From the NCBI GenBank assembly GCA_014904985.1, contig MU128909.1:720602-784601 (forward strand): a stretch of DNA of 64,000 nucleotides. The letters run 5' to 3'. The notes beneath the pieces are model-generated. The model had not been told where the DNA came from. It searched no databases and saw nothing but the letters and a program-made list of their open reading frames with translations. Position numbers and translations under genes: made by a program. This document shows positions 47,464-57,702 of this stretch, one piece after another (the first letter of the stretch is position 1; each line of letters starts with the position of its first letter). Source of the DNA: Hydnum rufescens UP504. Lineage: Eukaryota; Basidiomycota; Agaricomycetes; Cantharellales; Hydnaceae.

Positions 47464-48967
47464 ATGGCGGCTGCGAATGTCCACTCCCTGATGCTGCCCC
47501 AGTCTATGGACTTTGGCTACCTTCTGACTCGCCCAGGAGAGGCCTAAACAACGGACGATACGAAATAATTCGGATGCTTGGAAGAGGTACAGCTTCGTCC
47601 ACGTTTCTCTGTGTTGACCGAAGGTCAGCATCATTCTTTTGCTCGCTCATCTCTCAGACCAAGCGTACGTCGATGTCTGGTTCAGCTCCCATGCAAAGAA
47701 ATACACTGCCGTCAAGGTCTTGACATCCCATGCCACTCAAGGCAACAAAGCCCAGATCCTTCAAGAGCTTGAAATCATGCAGGCCGTCTCTGTGCTTGAC
47801 GACAATGACCACCTACCCATTCTTTGTGATCATTTTGAACACGATGGCCCTTACGGACGACACCTATGCCTGGTTATGGAGCCTCTTACGACCGATATCA
47901 GCAGCTTTCGGCGGAATACACCTCGCAAGGCTTTGCCGGTGCATACGGTCAAGATGCAATCATCCATGTGTTGGAGGCGTTAAAGGCACTGCATGAAGCC
48001 AAGATCATCCATGCTGGCAAGTAATTTTTCTTTCGAAACGTCTTCCTGAACTGGTCCTATATGTCGAATGCAGATGTTAAGCCCGACAATATCCTCTTCT
48101 GCATTGGAAACAGCCCTGATCACATCGACAGCCAATTGGAATCGACGCCTCTCGAAATCGATGGGGATATCGAAGTGAATGGCGTATCTTATCCGATCAT
48201 GCGGCCCCAACCCTTGAAACATAGTTTTCGTTGGGATGACAGACCTAACCTGGTTATACTCTACGACCTCCTCCTCATTGATCTCGGTCACTGTACGTTT
48301 CGCCCCCTATTTTCTTCGCATAAGAAATATAATTTGTTCCACAGCAATGTGGGTGACAAGGAGCGAGCGATGCAGGTCGTTGGCGCTTTTGCCTTGCGAG
48401 CACCCGAAGTCATCCTGCACGCTCCCTTTGGCACTGCGATTGACATTTGGGCGGTCGGATGCATCGTACGCACCTCCTGTCTCTTTGCAAGCTCAAAATC
48501 TAACCGTAATTCTCAGGCGTTTGAGTTGCTGACGGGACAATGGGCATTTAACCCAAAGGCAGGCGAGACGTGGAACATCGAGGACGATCATCTGGCTAAG
48601 ATGATGGAGCTGACGGGCGAAACATTTCACCCAGACTTGCTCGCTCAATCCCAGAAGCGCGAGCACTTTTTTGCACCAGACGGTATGGGACGGATCTCCT
48701 GCATATTTTTGTTCGAATGTTGATTGTTCTTCTATAGGGCAGCTTCGCTCTATCGACACACTGTATCCTGTAAGCATTCGAGAGGCACTACTGAACTATA
48801 AGGTGTTGGAGCCAGACTAGGTTGATCCTGCGGCTAGTTTCATCGGGGCTTGTCTTCGGCTGAATCCTGAAGATCGCCCCTCGGCCAAGGCACTGCTGGA
48901 CCACAATTGGATGCGCGGGGCTCTTTCTTGTGATAGCTATTATCTTCCTCCAGATTGGCACAACTAA
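47464..48967 (+). CDS. SRPK-like serine/threonine kinase, possibly inactive or frame-broken
   Basis: Kinase of the SRPK class, which phosphorylates Ser/Arg proteins. Start ATG 47464 (MAAANVHSLMLPQSMDFGYL). N-lobe: NNGRYEIIRMLGR, an intron, then DQAYVDVWFSSHAKKYTAVK VL with the catalytic Lys in the AVKVL motif; the glycine loop lacks its second Gly. Then HATQGNKAQILQELEIMQAV and HLCLVMEPL. Catalytic loop: IIHADVKPDNILF, split by a GC..AG intron; metal site LLIDLGH. After an SRPK-like insert: AFALRAPEVILHAPFGTAID, WAVGCI, AFELLTGQWAFNP; end PEDRPSAKALLDHNWMRGA, stop 48965-48967. Two one-base breaks: GGCC at 47541-47544 (GEA to LNNGRY) and near 47950 (PVHTV to DAIIHVLEAL). It sits inside a duplicated block and could be a recent insert or pseudogene. 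Confidence 0.8.
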
Positions 48968-49284
48968 AAAAAAATTGTACACGTTCGATAAGTACCTCAG
49001 CGAGCCCTCAAAAATCCAAACGTTGCACAGAAAGAACGAAACAGGCGAAAGTGAATGTGGCCTGTATAGCTGGTGTGGGTGTGGGCAGGTAGGTATGAAC
49101 GGCTGTGTCGAACGCAAAGAATTTTCAACATTGCACCGCAAAACGAATGTGGACTGGCGGCCAGCCAGCTGGTCCCAGATATCAATTTCAGCTTTCGGAG
49201 AACTGGAAATATGCTGGAGCCCCCCCCCGGCTGACCGATGGCTCTTATACGCATTTTTCCAGCCAGGTTCCAGTCCTAGAGAAA
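48968..49284. other. Unique DNA before duplication copy B
   Basis: 3' flank of the kinase gene up to the start of copy B. No homology to copy A visible upstream of 49275. Confidence 0.5.
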
Positions 49285-49500
49285 ATTATTTCATCCCTGG
49301 TTTTGGTGGCTGGTCGCGGCCTCCAGCTGACAGTAGTGGCGGTGGTGGGAGGAAACAGCATACTCCATTTACAGGTGCCAGTGGAGGCGACTATACAGGC
49401 AATTGAAAGTAAGAGGCTGGTGGTCATTATGGTGGTGGACTTATGGGCGGGCGTGGACGGGAGGGCAGAGAGGAGGGGGGCGAGACCAAACATCCCCCTG
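49270..49500 (+). pseudogene. C-terminal fragment of PFS2
   Basis: The DNA for the last part of PFS2 is repeated here: a [14 protein letters not shown] stretch (49280-49315), a Gly-rich run and the sequence corresponding to the RGG tail, with stops and frame changes. Upstream PFS2 exons are absent. It is the left half of duplication copy B. Confidence 0.75.
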
Positions 49501-50352
49501 TGCAAATCATTGCGGCTGGATGTATTGAATGGCCAGGATCCAGACCGATCATCCAAAAGAGTCGTGTATCTCAAGAATGGTCTAACTACTCACAGACAAC
49601 ATATTGCTAATATTCTTCCTACTAGACAAAAAGAGGACACCTAGTAGACTACAAGTAACGATGGCCAAAAAAAGGGAAGATCACCCACAAGGGCAGATAC
49701 ATGTGAATTGAGGCACAGTGAAGATGTAGGGTGAGTTCCGTAGGGATTTAATATGTGTGTCGTATAACCGCGCATGGGTGTACGGCATGTGAGCAGGTTC
49801 CAATGAAAGCCATTTAATGGGCCGCTGACGAATTACGACAACAGAAAGTTCACGATTGTGTGATGAGCGTCGGAGAATCGTCCTTTTCCAAGGAAACGAA
49901 ACATGGTAATCCCTTGGGGCCCCAAACCTCATCAAGGCAATTTATCTCCTGAATAGTGGCTGGGAGTGGGCGTGGAGCCACCAGATGTTACTTGCGACAT
50001 ATCCGAAACCGAGGGTGATCGATGAGAAGCAAGGTCCGCGTCCGAACCAGTGAAGAAGCAAAATCTGGTGATCAGCAGAACCAATTGGAAAGCGATCAAT
50101 TCCCGCAAACGGGACCACACTAAAATACAAACAAGCTTACTGGTCAATAAAAGTCCTTAGAGTACCCATTTCGGTGTCGTCCTTGTACTCTCCGCCAGGA
50201 CAGGCACTAATACTGGCGCTTGCCCTTGTGTCGGCATCGCTGCTCAACTCCTCCAGCCTCATCCCGAGGGGCAGCCCCGCCGATGCTGTAGGTGACGAGA
50301 CAGAAGATGATTGTTCGCTCGACCCAGATGTTGTAGATGCTGAGGACGAGGA
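49285..50352. repeat. Segmental duplication, copy B
   Basis: Second copy of 45341-46553, same orientation. It contains a dead PFS2 end and the living C-terminus of the PP1 regulatory gene, while copy A contains the living PFS2 end and a dead PP1-regulatory C-terminus. The complementary arrangement is what a duplication of the original convergent junction would give. Confidence 0.85.
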
Positions 50353-52992
50353 GGAATCGGAGTCCATGTCGATTTTCGAACCCAGTTGGAGTGCAAGGAG
50401 TGCAGTTGAGGGTCCTGTGACATCCTTCTGGCCCTCTCCTTGCGAGGGAACCACAGATGATGAAGTGTTGGATGTGGGGGGCGTTCCCCATAGGAATCTC
50501 GGGTTGAGATGCGTGCTGGAACTTGTCGAAATAACCGACGGTCCGGAGGGAAATGAATTAAACTGTGACGTCTGAACCGTACTGGTACGGTTGGTAGCAG
50601 GCGACGAAGGCGAGTTTGTAGCCATATTATTAGCGAGCAAGGGGGGCGAGGCTGGGGATTGGGTGATGCGTTGCCGCGAATCATCCCCCGAAATAAATGT
50701 GCTCCCCCGAATCGGGAAAAGTGGAGGCTGATTGTTTCGTCCAGATGGCACATCGATTGTGGATGATGACAAAGAGGGTTCGTGAGAGGCAGAAGAACCA
50801 GCAATAGGGGTCTGGAAAATCGAGGGAATGTCACCGTCGGAGGACGTCCGGAATGGCAAACGCGGAGATTCGTCGTGAGAGGGAACGTCAGGGGCGGGGC
50901 GCGGTTCCCCGCGCGCCGTCAAGGGGCCATGAAGAGAAACAGGCGTCGAAACATACTTCTGGGGTTTTCCCGAGATCTCTGGAGTCGGTGAGGCGTGAGT
51001 CGCAATCTGAAGCAGGACCTTTCTTCCTTGTGGAAAATAAGGAGTGGCTGAACTCGAGGAACTCTGAAGGTCATAGCGAGCTGACAGCGCCCCTTCTCGC
51101 TTCATCACATTGGCGTCCCCCTGGAGGAATGCCCTCCGGGTCGGTGAAGATGCGGGAGAGTTGATGGGAGAATTCTGTTTGCCGACACGTAGTATGACAT
51201 CGGCCGCGGAGCGACTATTAACAAACGGTGGAATCGAAATCGGAGACGCAACGGGAATCTGTACAGATTTGGCGCGAGCATGTACCACTGGACGCGGGGG
51301 GAAATGCATGACGTGCTCCAAGGACTTTTTCGATGATGTCATTTTGACTCGTACATGATCTTCATCCTCCTCGTCTGTATCTTGGGCGACTCGAGTTTTC
51401 TTGATGTTCTTGCGACGGAATACTACAATATAGTTCTGACCACTGTTGCTATCCCACGACTCGGCGTGCCCTTCACATGAATACCGTATAGCGAGGTGAA
51501 GGGTCCTGTCCCAGATTTTGCTAAGGTAGTCGATGAGTCGAATGTTAAACTCGAACCGATCGTAAGCGCCATCTTGAAGGCTTCCCACGTAGCGTGCGGT
51601 GACCTCGGAGGTTGTCTGCCATCGATCCATCGTAAACCTCGCAGCAACCCATTTTACAAACGCCAGATTCCGAACGATCACGAGACCGCGTACGCACCGC
51701 GCATCGTCAGAGAGGAAAAGATCCTCCAATCGCACATGATCTCTATCCCATGCCTCGGTAAGATGTTCCAATGCAGACTTGGGCGGCGCATTAACAAGCT
51801 GTATCTCGAGCACCTGTCGCACATTTTCATCCTCGGACAACCGATTACCGTAGTTGAAAGACTCTTCCCCTTCTGACGTTTCTGTGGGACTGTGGTCTCG
51901 CGAGACAGCAAGCGGCCTTTGTTCGGCCAGAAAGTGCTTCACTTGTTCGAGGTTACTGTCAAAATGCACCACCTTCGGGCTGCTTGGGGTCGTCGGTTCA
52001 CTACGGGATCCACCACCAAAGGACAACCCATCCAGGCTAATCCGCAAGTTTGCCCGCCGACGAGAGAATCCAGAGGACGAAGGGGCAGGCAAGGGGGTTA
52101 TGAACATGGAAGCAGATTGAGGTTTGAGGGCAGGTTTAACAAGTTCTCCCGATTTTTTGCGTACACAGGATGCACGTTGGGTGGACTGGGTCCGTGAATG
52201 TTTTGGTTCGTGTGGAACTGGTGGGATGGCGATATCATTCTGCGCCCTATTCGACGGTGATTTGTGACCTTGAGCAGGCGATACATCATTTAAGACACTT
52301 CCGAAGTCAATGTGCAGCTTTGCGCTGCGATGTATAGAGGAACCAGACTTTAGGAGTTGGCGAGATGACGGGACCGGTGCGGTGGAAGATAGTCTTTCAG
52401 CGAGACGAGTGTCCTCAGAACGAGGACCAATGCTAGGCCTTTCGGTTGATCGAGTGGTGATGGAGGGGAATGGGATGGATGCCCCAACCGTGACAGTGGC
52501 GAATTCGGGACGAAGAGGCGGAGGTATTGGGGTAGAAAGGAGGGCACTGACCCTGGCTGAAGTATGTGAGTTGGAACGCTCTTGATTCAACTTTTCGGAA
52601 GTTTGAGGCGAGTCTGAATCTAAGGCAGGGATGCTGCTCTTTGTTGACTTCTGGCGCCGTGGAGAAACAGGTGGTGGGGGAGACGAAGAACTAGACGAGA
52701 CAAGGCCGCCCTTGAGGGCCAGGGAAGGAGGATACGAGACAGCGGTTGCCGCGGGCAGAGAAGGTAGAGTGTACGGCATTACAATAGAGTAGGTCGTGGA
52801 CGAGGAACCAGAGTTCCCAGACGTGGGTGGGGCAGGGATCGCAAAGAGGGCGTCAAATACTAGACGCCAGGTTGAAAACCAGCGAGGACGCGACCACGGG
52901 AGAGCAGGGGGACCGGAGTGAGAAGGAAGCACAGAGCCATAGTGGTTACGTCGTGAGGGACGACGACGGTGCATAGGGGGAGAGGAGATCAT
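50137..52992 (-). CDS. PP1 glycogen-targeting regulatory subunit with CBM21 domain
   Basis: Single long exon, 951 residues. Such proteins bring protein phosphatase 1 to glycogen to activate glycogen synthase (Gac1/PPP1R3 class). The N-terminal 300 residues are Ser/Pro-rich. Then KKSGELVKPALKP, common in this family, and SPKVVHFDSNLEQVKHFL (about residues 335-355), holding a KVVHF RVxF-type PP1-docking motif. The CBM21 domain follows at about residues 390-520: VRQVLEIQLVNAP, LSDDARCVRGLVIVRNLAFV, VAARFTMDRWQTTSEV, DRFEFNIRLIDYLSKIWDRT and DSNSGQNYIVVFRRK. The C-terminal 400 residues are Ser/Pro-rich and low complexity. Stop at 50137-50139, convergent with PFS2 through the duplicated block. Domain assignment rests on motif pattern. 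Confidence 0.88.
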   Translation of the reverse strand: MISSPPMHRRRPSRRNHYGSVLPSHSGPPALPWSRPRWFSTWRLVFDALFAIPAPPTSGNSGSSSTTYSIVMPYTLPSLPAATAVSYPPSLALKGGLVSSSSSSPPPPVSPRRQKSTKSSIPALDSDSPQTSEKLNQERSNSHTSARVSALLSTPIPPPLRPEFATVTVGASIPFPSITTRSTERPSIGPRSEDTRLAERLSSTAPVPSSRQLLKSGSSIHRSAKLHIDFGSVLNDVSPAQGHKSPSNRAQNDIAIPPVPHEPKHSRTQSTQRASCVRKKSGELVKPALKPQSASMFITPLPAPSSSGFSRRRANLRISLDGLSFGGGSRSEPTTPSSPKVVHFDSNLEQVKHFLAEQRPLAVSRDHSPTETSEGEESFNYGNRLSEDENVRQVLEIQLVNAPPKSALEHLTEAWDRDHVRLEDLFLSDDARCVRGLVIVRNLAFVKWVAARFTMDRWQTTSEVTARYVGSLQDGAYDRFEFNIRLIDYLSKIWDRTLHLAIRYSCEGHAESWDSNSGQNYIVVFRRKNIKKTRVAQDTDEEDEDHVRVKMTSSKKSLEHVMHFPPRPVVHARAKSVQIPVASPISIPPFVNSRSAADVILRVGKQNSPINSPASSPTRRAFLQGDANVMKREGALSARYDLQSSSSSATPYFPQGRKVLLQIATHASPTPEISGKPQKYVSTPVSLHGPLTARGEPRPAPDVPSHDESPRLPFRTSSDGDIPSIFQTPIAGSSASHEPSLSSSTIDVPSGRNNQPPLFPIRGSTFISGDDSRQRITQSPASPPLLANNMATNSPSSPATNRTSTVQTSQFNSFPSGPSVISTSSSTHLNPRFLWGTPPTSNTSSSVVPSQGEGQKDVTGPSTALLALQLGSKIDMDSDSSSSSASTTSGSSEQSSSVSSPTASAGLPLGMRLEELSSDADTRASASISACPGGEYKDDTEMGTLRTFIDQ

Positions 52993-54275
52993 TGCAAATG
53001 AGTAAAAGGTCGAACGTAAGGATCGTGAAGGAGAGACGGTGGTTCTGCAGGCGCTACTGCGGCAGGGGGTCGCGGGAGCTTCCTCGACGCGATTTGTCGC
53101 AGCTGGCCGCGTCGCACCAACGGTGTATGGATGCCAAAGAGTGTGGGCGACTCACCGAAAGCACTGTATCGGGCGAGAACGATGTGTTGGATTGGAGGTG
53201 CAAAGAATGAGGGAGAGCGAACACGCCCAGTATAAGCCAGCTATAAGATTGCTAGGGAGCAGGGAAGCGGGCCGGGGAGAGGACGTCAATCACTGAGTCC
53301 CCCAACGTTAAACGAGAAGAAAATAGATTAAAATATCGCGTCGTTGAGAGGCACAGCGTGTACCCTACTCACTGTGGTATCAGCGCCCAAAGCGACAGGC
53401 TCTTATACGCGATGGACGTACCTTGCGAGTTGGCCTGGTCTTCTTGTGGTTTTTTCCCCTCGTGCCGTTATCTTGCACGTTTCATTGTGCGTCATTGATT
53501 TTGACTCCAACCGCCGAGATAAACTTACGTCATCACCGACACAAATGACGTAACTTACTTAATCAACCCCGGATCCTTTTTCGTCACTGTACGCAAAAAA
53601 CTCGCACTCCCGCCTCCCCCTCGAGTCCGTTCTCACGCAATGGCTTCGGCATCTGACACTGCCACCATCGCTTACCGGCCAGCAGAGGCCTGGAAGCCGG
53701 TGGGTCCCTGTTCCAGCCTTCCAGGCCTCCGGACATCATAATTAATAAACTGCCTGGCCGCCCTGTTCTGTTCTAGTATACAACAATAAACCTAAATTAA
53801 AGGGCTAGCCTGTCACCATGGGAGCTCGCTATCATTTGCGCAAGGACAGGAGAAATACTAAGATAATCGTACTAGACGGGGCGCCGTGGGTCCCCTCGAC
53901 CTTTCTTGCAAACCATTCCGTCCGGGCGGAGATCAAGGTTGCAAAACTGATGGTGCAAAGTAATCGGAGGCCAGGAAGTGGCAGGTCTACTACATAATTG
54001 GGCTGGTGGAAGTGACCTCGCAAGCCTGAGAGCGTGCTTTATTCCTATCCCCTTGGTGCACCTTGAAATATACAGTACTTTCGAGTGGGGCTTCGCTTCT
54101 GTTGATTGACATTAGATAGCTCTCCTGGGTGAGGTAAGGGAAAACGGGGCGAAAAATGCCTGGGACAGCTTTCAATACCCTCTATACGCCCCTCATCATT
54201 CTCTAAAATCCACAGCCAGAATAATGGTCAAGGATAGAGTCCCGGAAAAGCATACTGCGATGGCGAGGGCAAGGA
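52993..54275. other. Intergenic with two minor ORFs
   Basis: About 1.3 kb. A short frame begins MASASDTATIAYRPAEAWKP at 53640 with an intron-like GTGGGT..TTCTAG after it but no continuation, and a 59-codon frame runs 53818-53997 (MGARYHLRKDRRNTK...). Neither has a known motif; both are unsupported. The rest shows nothing recognisable. Confidence 0.4.
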
Positions 54276-55650
54276 CTACTTTAACTGATCAATTCGCCCA
54301 AGCACAAGGCGGATGGCTGTCTGCAGCCCTTGGAGCACCCCCATATCGGGCCCTTCCCCAGGGGCCCCACGGGTGTGCGCAAAGTCAATCAGCCGTACCA
54401 CGACCGAAGGACCGCCTCGCAGAGGCGACGATGTGCCGCCAAGTTCTCCCCCGGTACTGCTGCCATCGCTCTCATCCCCCACCAGGTCCCCCTCGGTTCT
54501 CTCTAGTGCTGCTTCTAGTACCTGTTCATCCCCTTCCCATAGAATCAACACACTCGCACCAATCATCCGGATTTCTGTCCGCTCGAGTGCCTGGACCAGT
54601 TCTCGCAAATTCGCTAACACTTCTTCTAATACCCGCACCAACAACTCAGCCCTCACACCCTCCCCCCGTTCCTTCGTTCGTACTGGGAAGAAGCGTGCAA
54701 TGCCGACAGGTAGCTCCGACGCTTTTATCGTCTTGCCGAAGGATTTCGGGGTTACCGTGAACGAGCCGGAATTGCCGTTATAGACCTGCGGCCGCCTTCA
54801 TTTAGTATTCTGTCTCACACTCAATGTGGTTTGTTTTGCTGAGGAAAAAGAAAATGGTAAAGGGTGGGAAAGCGGTTCGCTTCAAATGGAAGGGGAACTT
54901 GGCGAAGAAAAATAGAAAGAAAAAGAAAGAAGACAGAAGTACAGAAACCCGCACCTGAAAGCCAGTGAGTCGTACTCCCGTTTCAAAACTCGTCGTCTCT
55001 CTCGCAGTCTTCAGCATGCGCTCTCGCTTCGCGGGAGGCGCGTTTGGTTCATAGAGAATCGTCCCAAGCTTGATATCCAAGACATTGGGACGATAGAATG
55101 GGTGTGAAAGATTCTCTAGCACTAGAGATTGTGCAGTTTCCAACACACACCAAAAGAAAGCCATTCAATAGAACAGCAACCAAAGAAACATGTCATCGGT
55201 CAGAGCATGTGTGGATGTCAGCGTCGTTCTGCTAGTCCATACCTCGAAAAACGGCAGACGCGACTAAGACTCATCTTTTTCCCCAGCACCTTCAACGTCA
55301 ACTATCACGTCCTCAGGCCTCGTCGGAGCAGTTGCGTTGGGGACGACGTGGCCCTCCAAACGCAAGACTCCATAGAACTTGGGCACCCAGGGAGAGAGGT
55401 AGGTAAACGGTCCGGAGGTCCGTGGCAAATTATCTCCGCCTTCGCTCGAATCGACAGCCGTGGTGGTGGCAGCAACATCCACAGCAAGAGCAGTGTAGAA
55501 TTCTTTCTCCAGAGGAAGACATGGCTTGATGACCAAGGTACCATCGTCTGAGCTCAGCACCCCGGCATGTCCTCCTACTTGACTCGATAGTGGGGTACCT
55601 CCATTGTTAGAACGTAGACGTCCAATTGAAGGGCTCTTCGACACCGTCAT
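54276..55650 (-). CDS. ARG82: Inositol polyphosphate multikinase (Arg82/Ipk2 type)
   Basis: Kinase that phosphorylates inositol tris/tetrakisphosphate and, in yeast, also works in ArgR-Mcm1 gene control. The ATG at 55650 begins MTVSKSPSIGRLRSNNGGTP, then SSQVGGHAGVLSSDDGTLVI (the lysine that holds ATP follows as KPCLPLEKEFYTAL). Next exon: SLVLENLSHPFYRPNVLDIK with LGT, the PxxxDxKxG signature of the IPK family. Later, SFTVTPKSFGKTIKASELPV and the C-terminal kinase motifs RMIGASVLILWEGDE (SSLL equivalent) and VVRLIDFAHTR, which contains the metal-binding Asp. Ends TAIRLVLGRIDQLK, stop 54276-54278. Frame intact across introns. It points away from GAL7, which starts about 390 bp upstream. Confidence 0.9.
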
Positions 55651-56038
55651 AGCTAGTGATTGACGTTGGGGCCGGGTTTGGATTCGACTTCGGGTGATTC
55701 CGCGATTTCAGGGTAATTTCTTATATAATAATATGTCCGACTCGATTCCAAATACTGTATAGTCTTTCTCTTCTGGATCCTTATCCTTTTCTGAGTACGA
55801 TATTCATCCCAAACAACCCTTTATTCTCCTCCATGTATATCCCTTGCGGAGGAATGGGATGGATAGGGTACAATGAGGTGCCAGAAAAGGGGCTGCAAAA
55901 AGGATCTTATGTAATACAGGCCAATTTCATCAGGGACCTGATCCAGCAACGGTTTCACGGTGAATTCTCTCCAGCTTTCTCTCCCCGTATAGCTCTAGAT
56001 GTTTGAGTTTTTTCTTCAGGTTTCATTCCCCTCTCACA
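55651..56038. other. Divergent promoter of ARG82 and GAL7
   Basis: AT-rich with short frames. An ATG at about 55731 opens only a short frame. No clear TATA box. Confidence 0.4.
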
Positions 56039-57528
56039 ATGGAGTTTTCTCCTGCTAATCATCCTCATCGTAGATGTTCGCAGACCTTTGAGATCTACAT
56101 GATTGTCAATAATACTGACATTGTAGATTCTCAATAGACAATCCTCTCACTGGAGAACACGTTCTTGTATCACCCCATCGGAATAAGAGGCCATGGCTCG
56201 GCCAAACGGAATCTCTGGACAGAGTAGTGCTTCCTGCATATGATCCTGATTGCTACCTCTGTCCGGGGAACAAGCGAGCCGGAGGACAGCAGAACGAAGA
56301 TTATAAACAAACCATGGTTCGATATTCCTTGGTATATAGACATCTGTGCAAAATTTGATGGGTTGTTGCAAAGATTTTCACAAATGATTTCTCTGCCGTA
56401 CTCCCTCCTCCCATTCCCGCTGCCCTCCCGCTCCGCACCCCCTTTTGAAGACCGAACCTGTGGAAGGCGCATGCGATGTGATTATATTTCACCCGAGGCA
56501 TGACCTCACTCTGGCCCGATTGCCACCCTCAAACATCGAGACGATTATCGAACAATGGAAAGCCATCTACAGTAAGAGAGGAACACAACAGGGCATTAAG
56601 TATGTCCAAATATTCGAGGTGGGTGTTGCGTTCAGACGTCTTTCACCCATCACCCAAAGGGAATTGTTTCCACCCCAGAATAAAGGGCCAATGATGGGCT
56701 CTTCAAATCCACATCCCCATGGTCAAGTATGGTCGCTGTCACAAGTACCTTCAATCCCATCCACAGAGCTGGTTCATATGCGCCAATATGCTGAGTCGTC
56801 CCCCCCTCCCTCATCGGCGCCCGCTGGACCGCTCGGAAAGCCAAGCCTCTTATGCGAGTATGCTCAATTTGAAGTAAACCAGGAGAATCCTGACGAAGGC
56901 CGAGTCGTCGTCAAGAACGATGATTGGGTTGTTCTCGTCCCCTGGTGGGCTGTATGGCCGTTCGAAACCCTAGGTGATCCCTTTTCTGCATGCATCCTGA
57001 CGAATATATAATATAGCCGCTGACAATGTGGGATCATCACAGTCTTCCCGTACAAGAGGCACGTCCCTTCGTTATTGCACCTCACGGATTCCGAAACAAA
57101 ATCGTTCGCTTCTATACTTGGTGACATCACCGCTCGATACGACAATCTCTTCTCCACATCATTCGCCTACTCTATGGGCATACACCAAAAACCAATTCCG
57201 GGGAATATCGCTCAGAGTGTGGAAAACATGCATGATGCTGATGACATTGCGCATTTACATTTGCATTTCTATCCACCGTTGCTGCGCAGTGCGACCGTTC
57301 GCAAGTTCCTCGTCGGGTAAGCAGTCCTTCTGGTTCTTTGCCCGACAGCGGGAGGGGCATGTCAATCCTTACTGTGCGTCCTGCCTGAGTAGATTTGAAT
57401 TACTGGCTGAGCCACAGCGAGACCTTACTCCGGAACAAGCGGCAAGGAGACTCAGGGATTGTTCGCCTGTACACTTCTTGGACCAGAAGGTTTCCAATCC
57501 AGTGCCAAAAGAATCAAGTGGGCATTAG
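56039..57528 (+). CDS. GAL7: Galactose-1-phosphate uridylyltransferase
   Basis: Leloir-pathway enzyme transferring UMP between UDP-glucose and galactose-1-phosphate. Likely ATG 56039 ([11 protein letters not shown]), an intron, then [20 protein letters not shown], and [20 protein letters not shown] (zinc-site region). Later [28 protein letters not shown]; and the active site [16 protein letters not shown], where the second His of HPHGQ is the nucleophile. Then [55 protein letters not shown] and [16 protein letters not shown] near the end, stop 57526-57528. At 56438-56442 a run of five C gives a stop after LPLRTPF; six would keep LLKTEPVEG in frame. The exact first intron boundary is uncertain. 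Confidence 0.93.
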
Positions 57529-57702
57529 AGGACAGTGTCATGGCCTCTCGTGTATTACTAGAGTATAAACAATACGGTATCAGACATCGGAGAGGATGGC
57601 GTCAAACCATACCCGTTCGATTAACATCTGAAGCAGAGCAAATGCGTCAAGAAGTGCTTTTGCCGCCGAATCAGATGGGGCGAGGCAACGTAGAATACAC
57701 GC

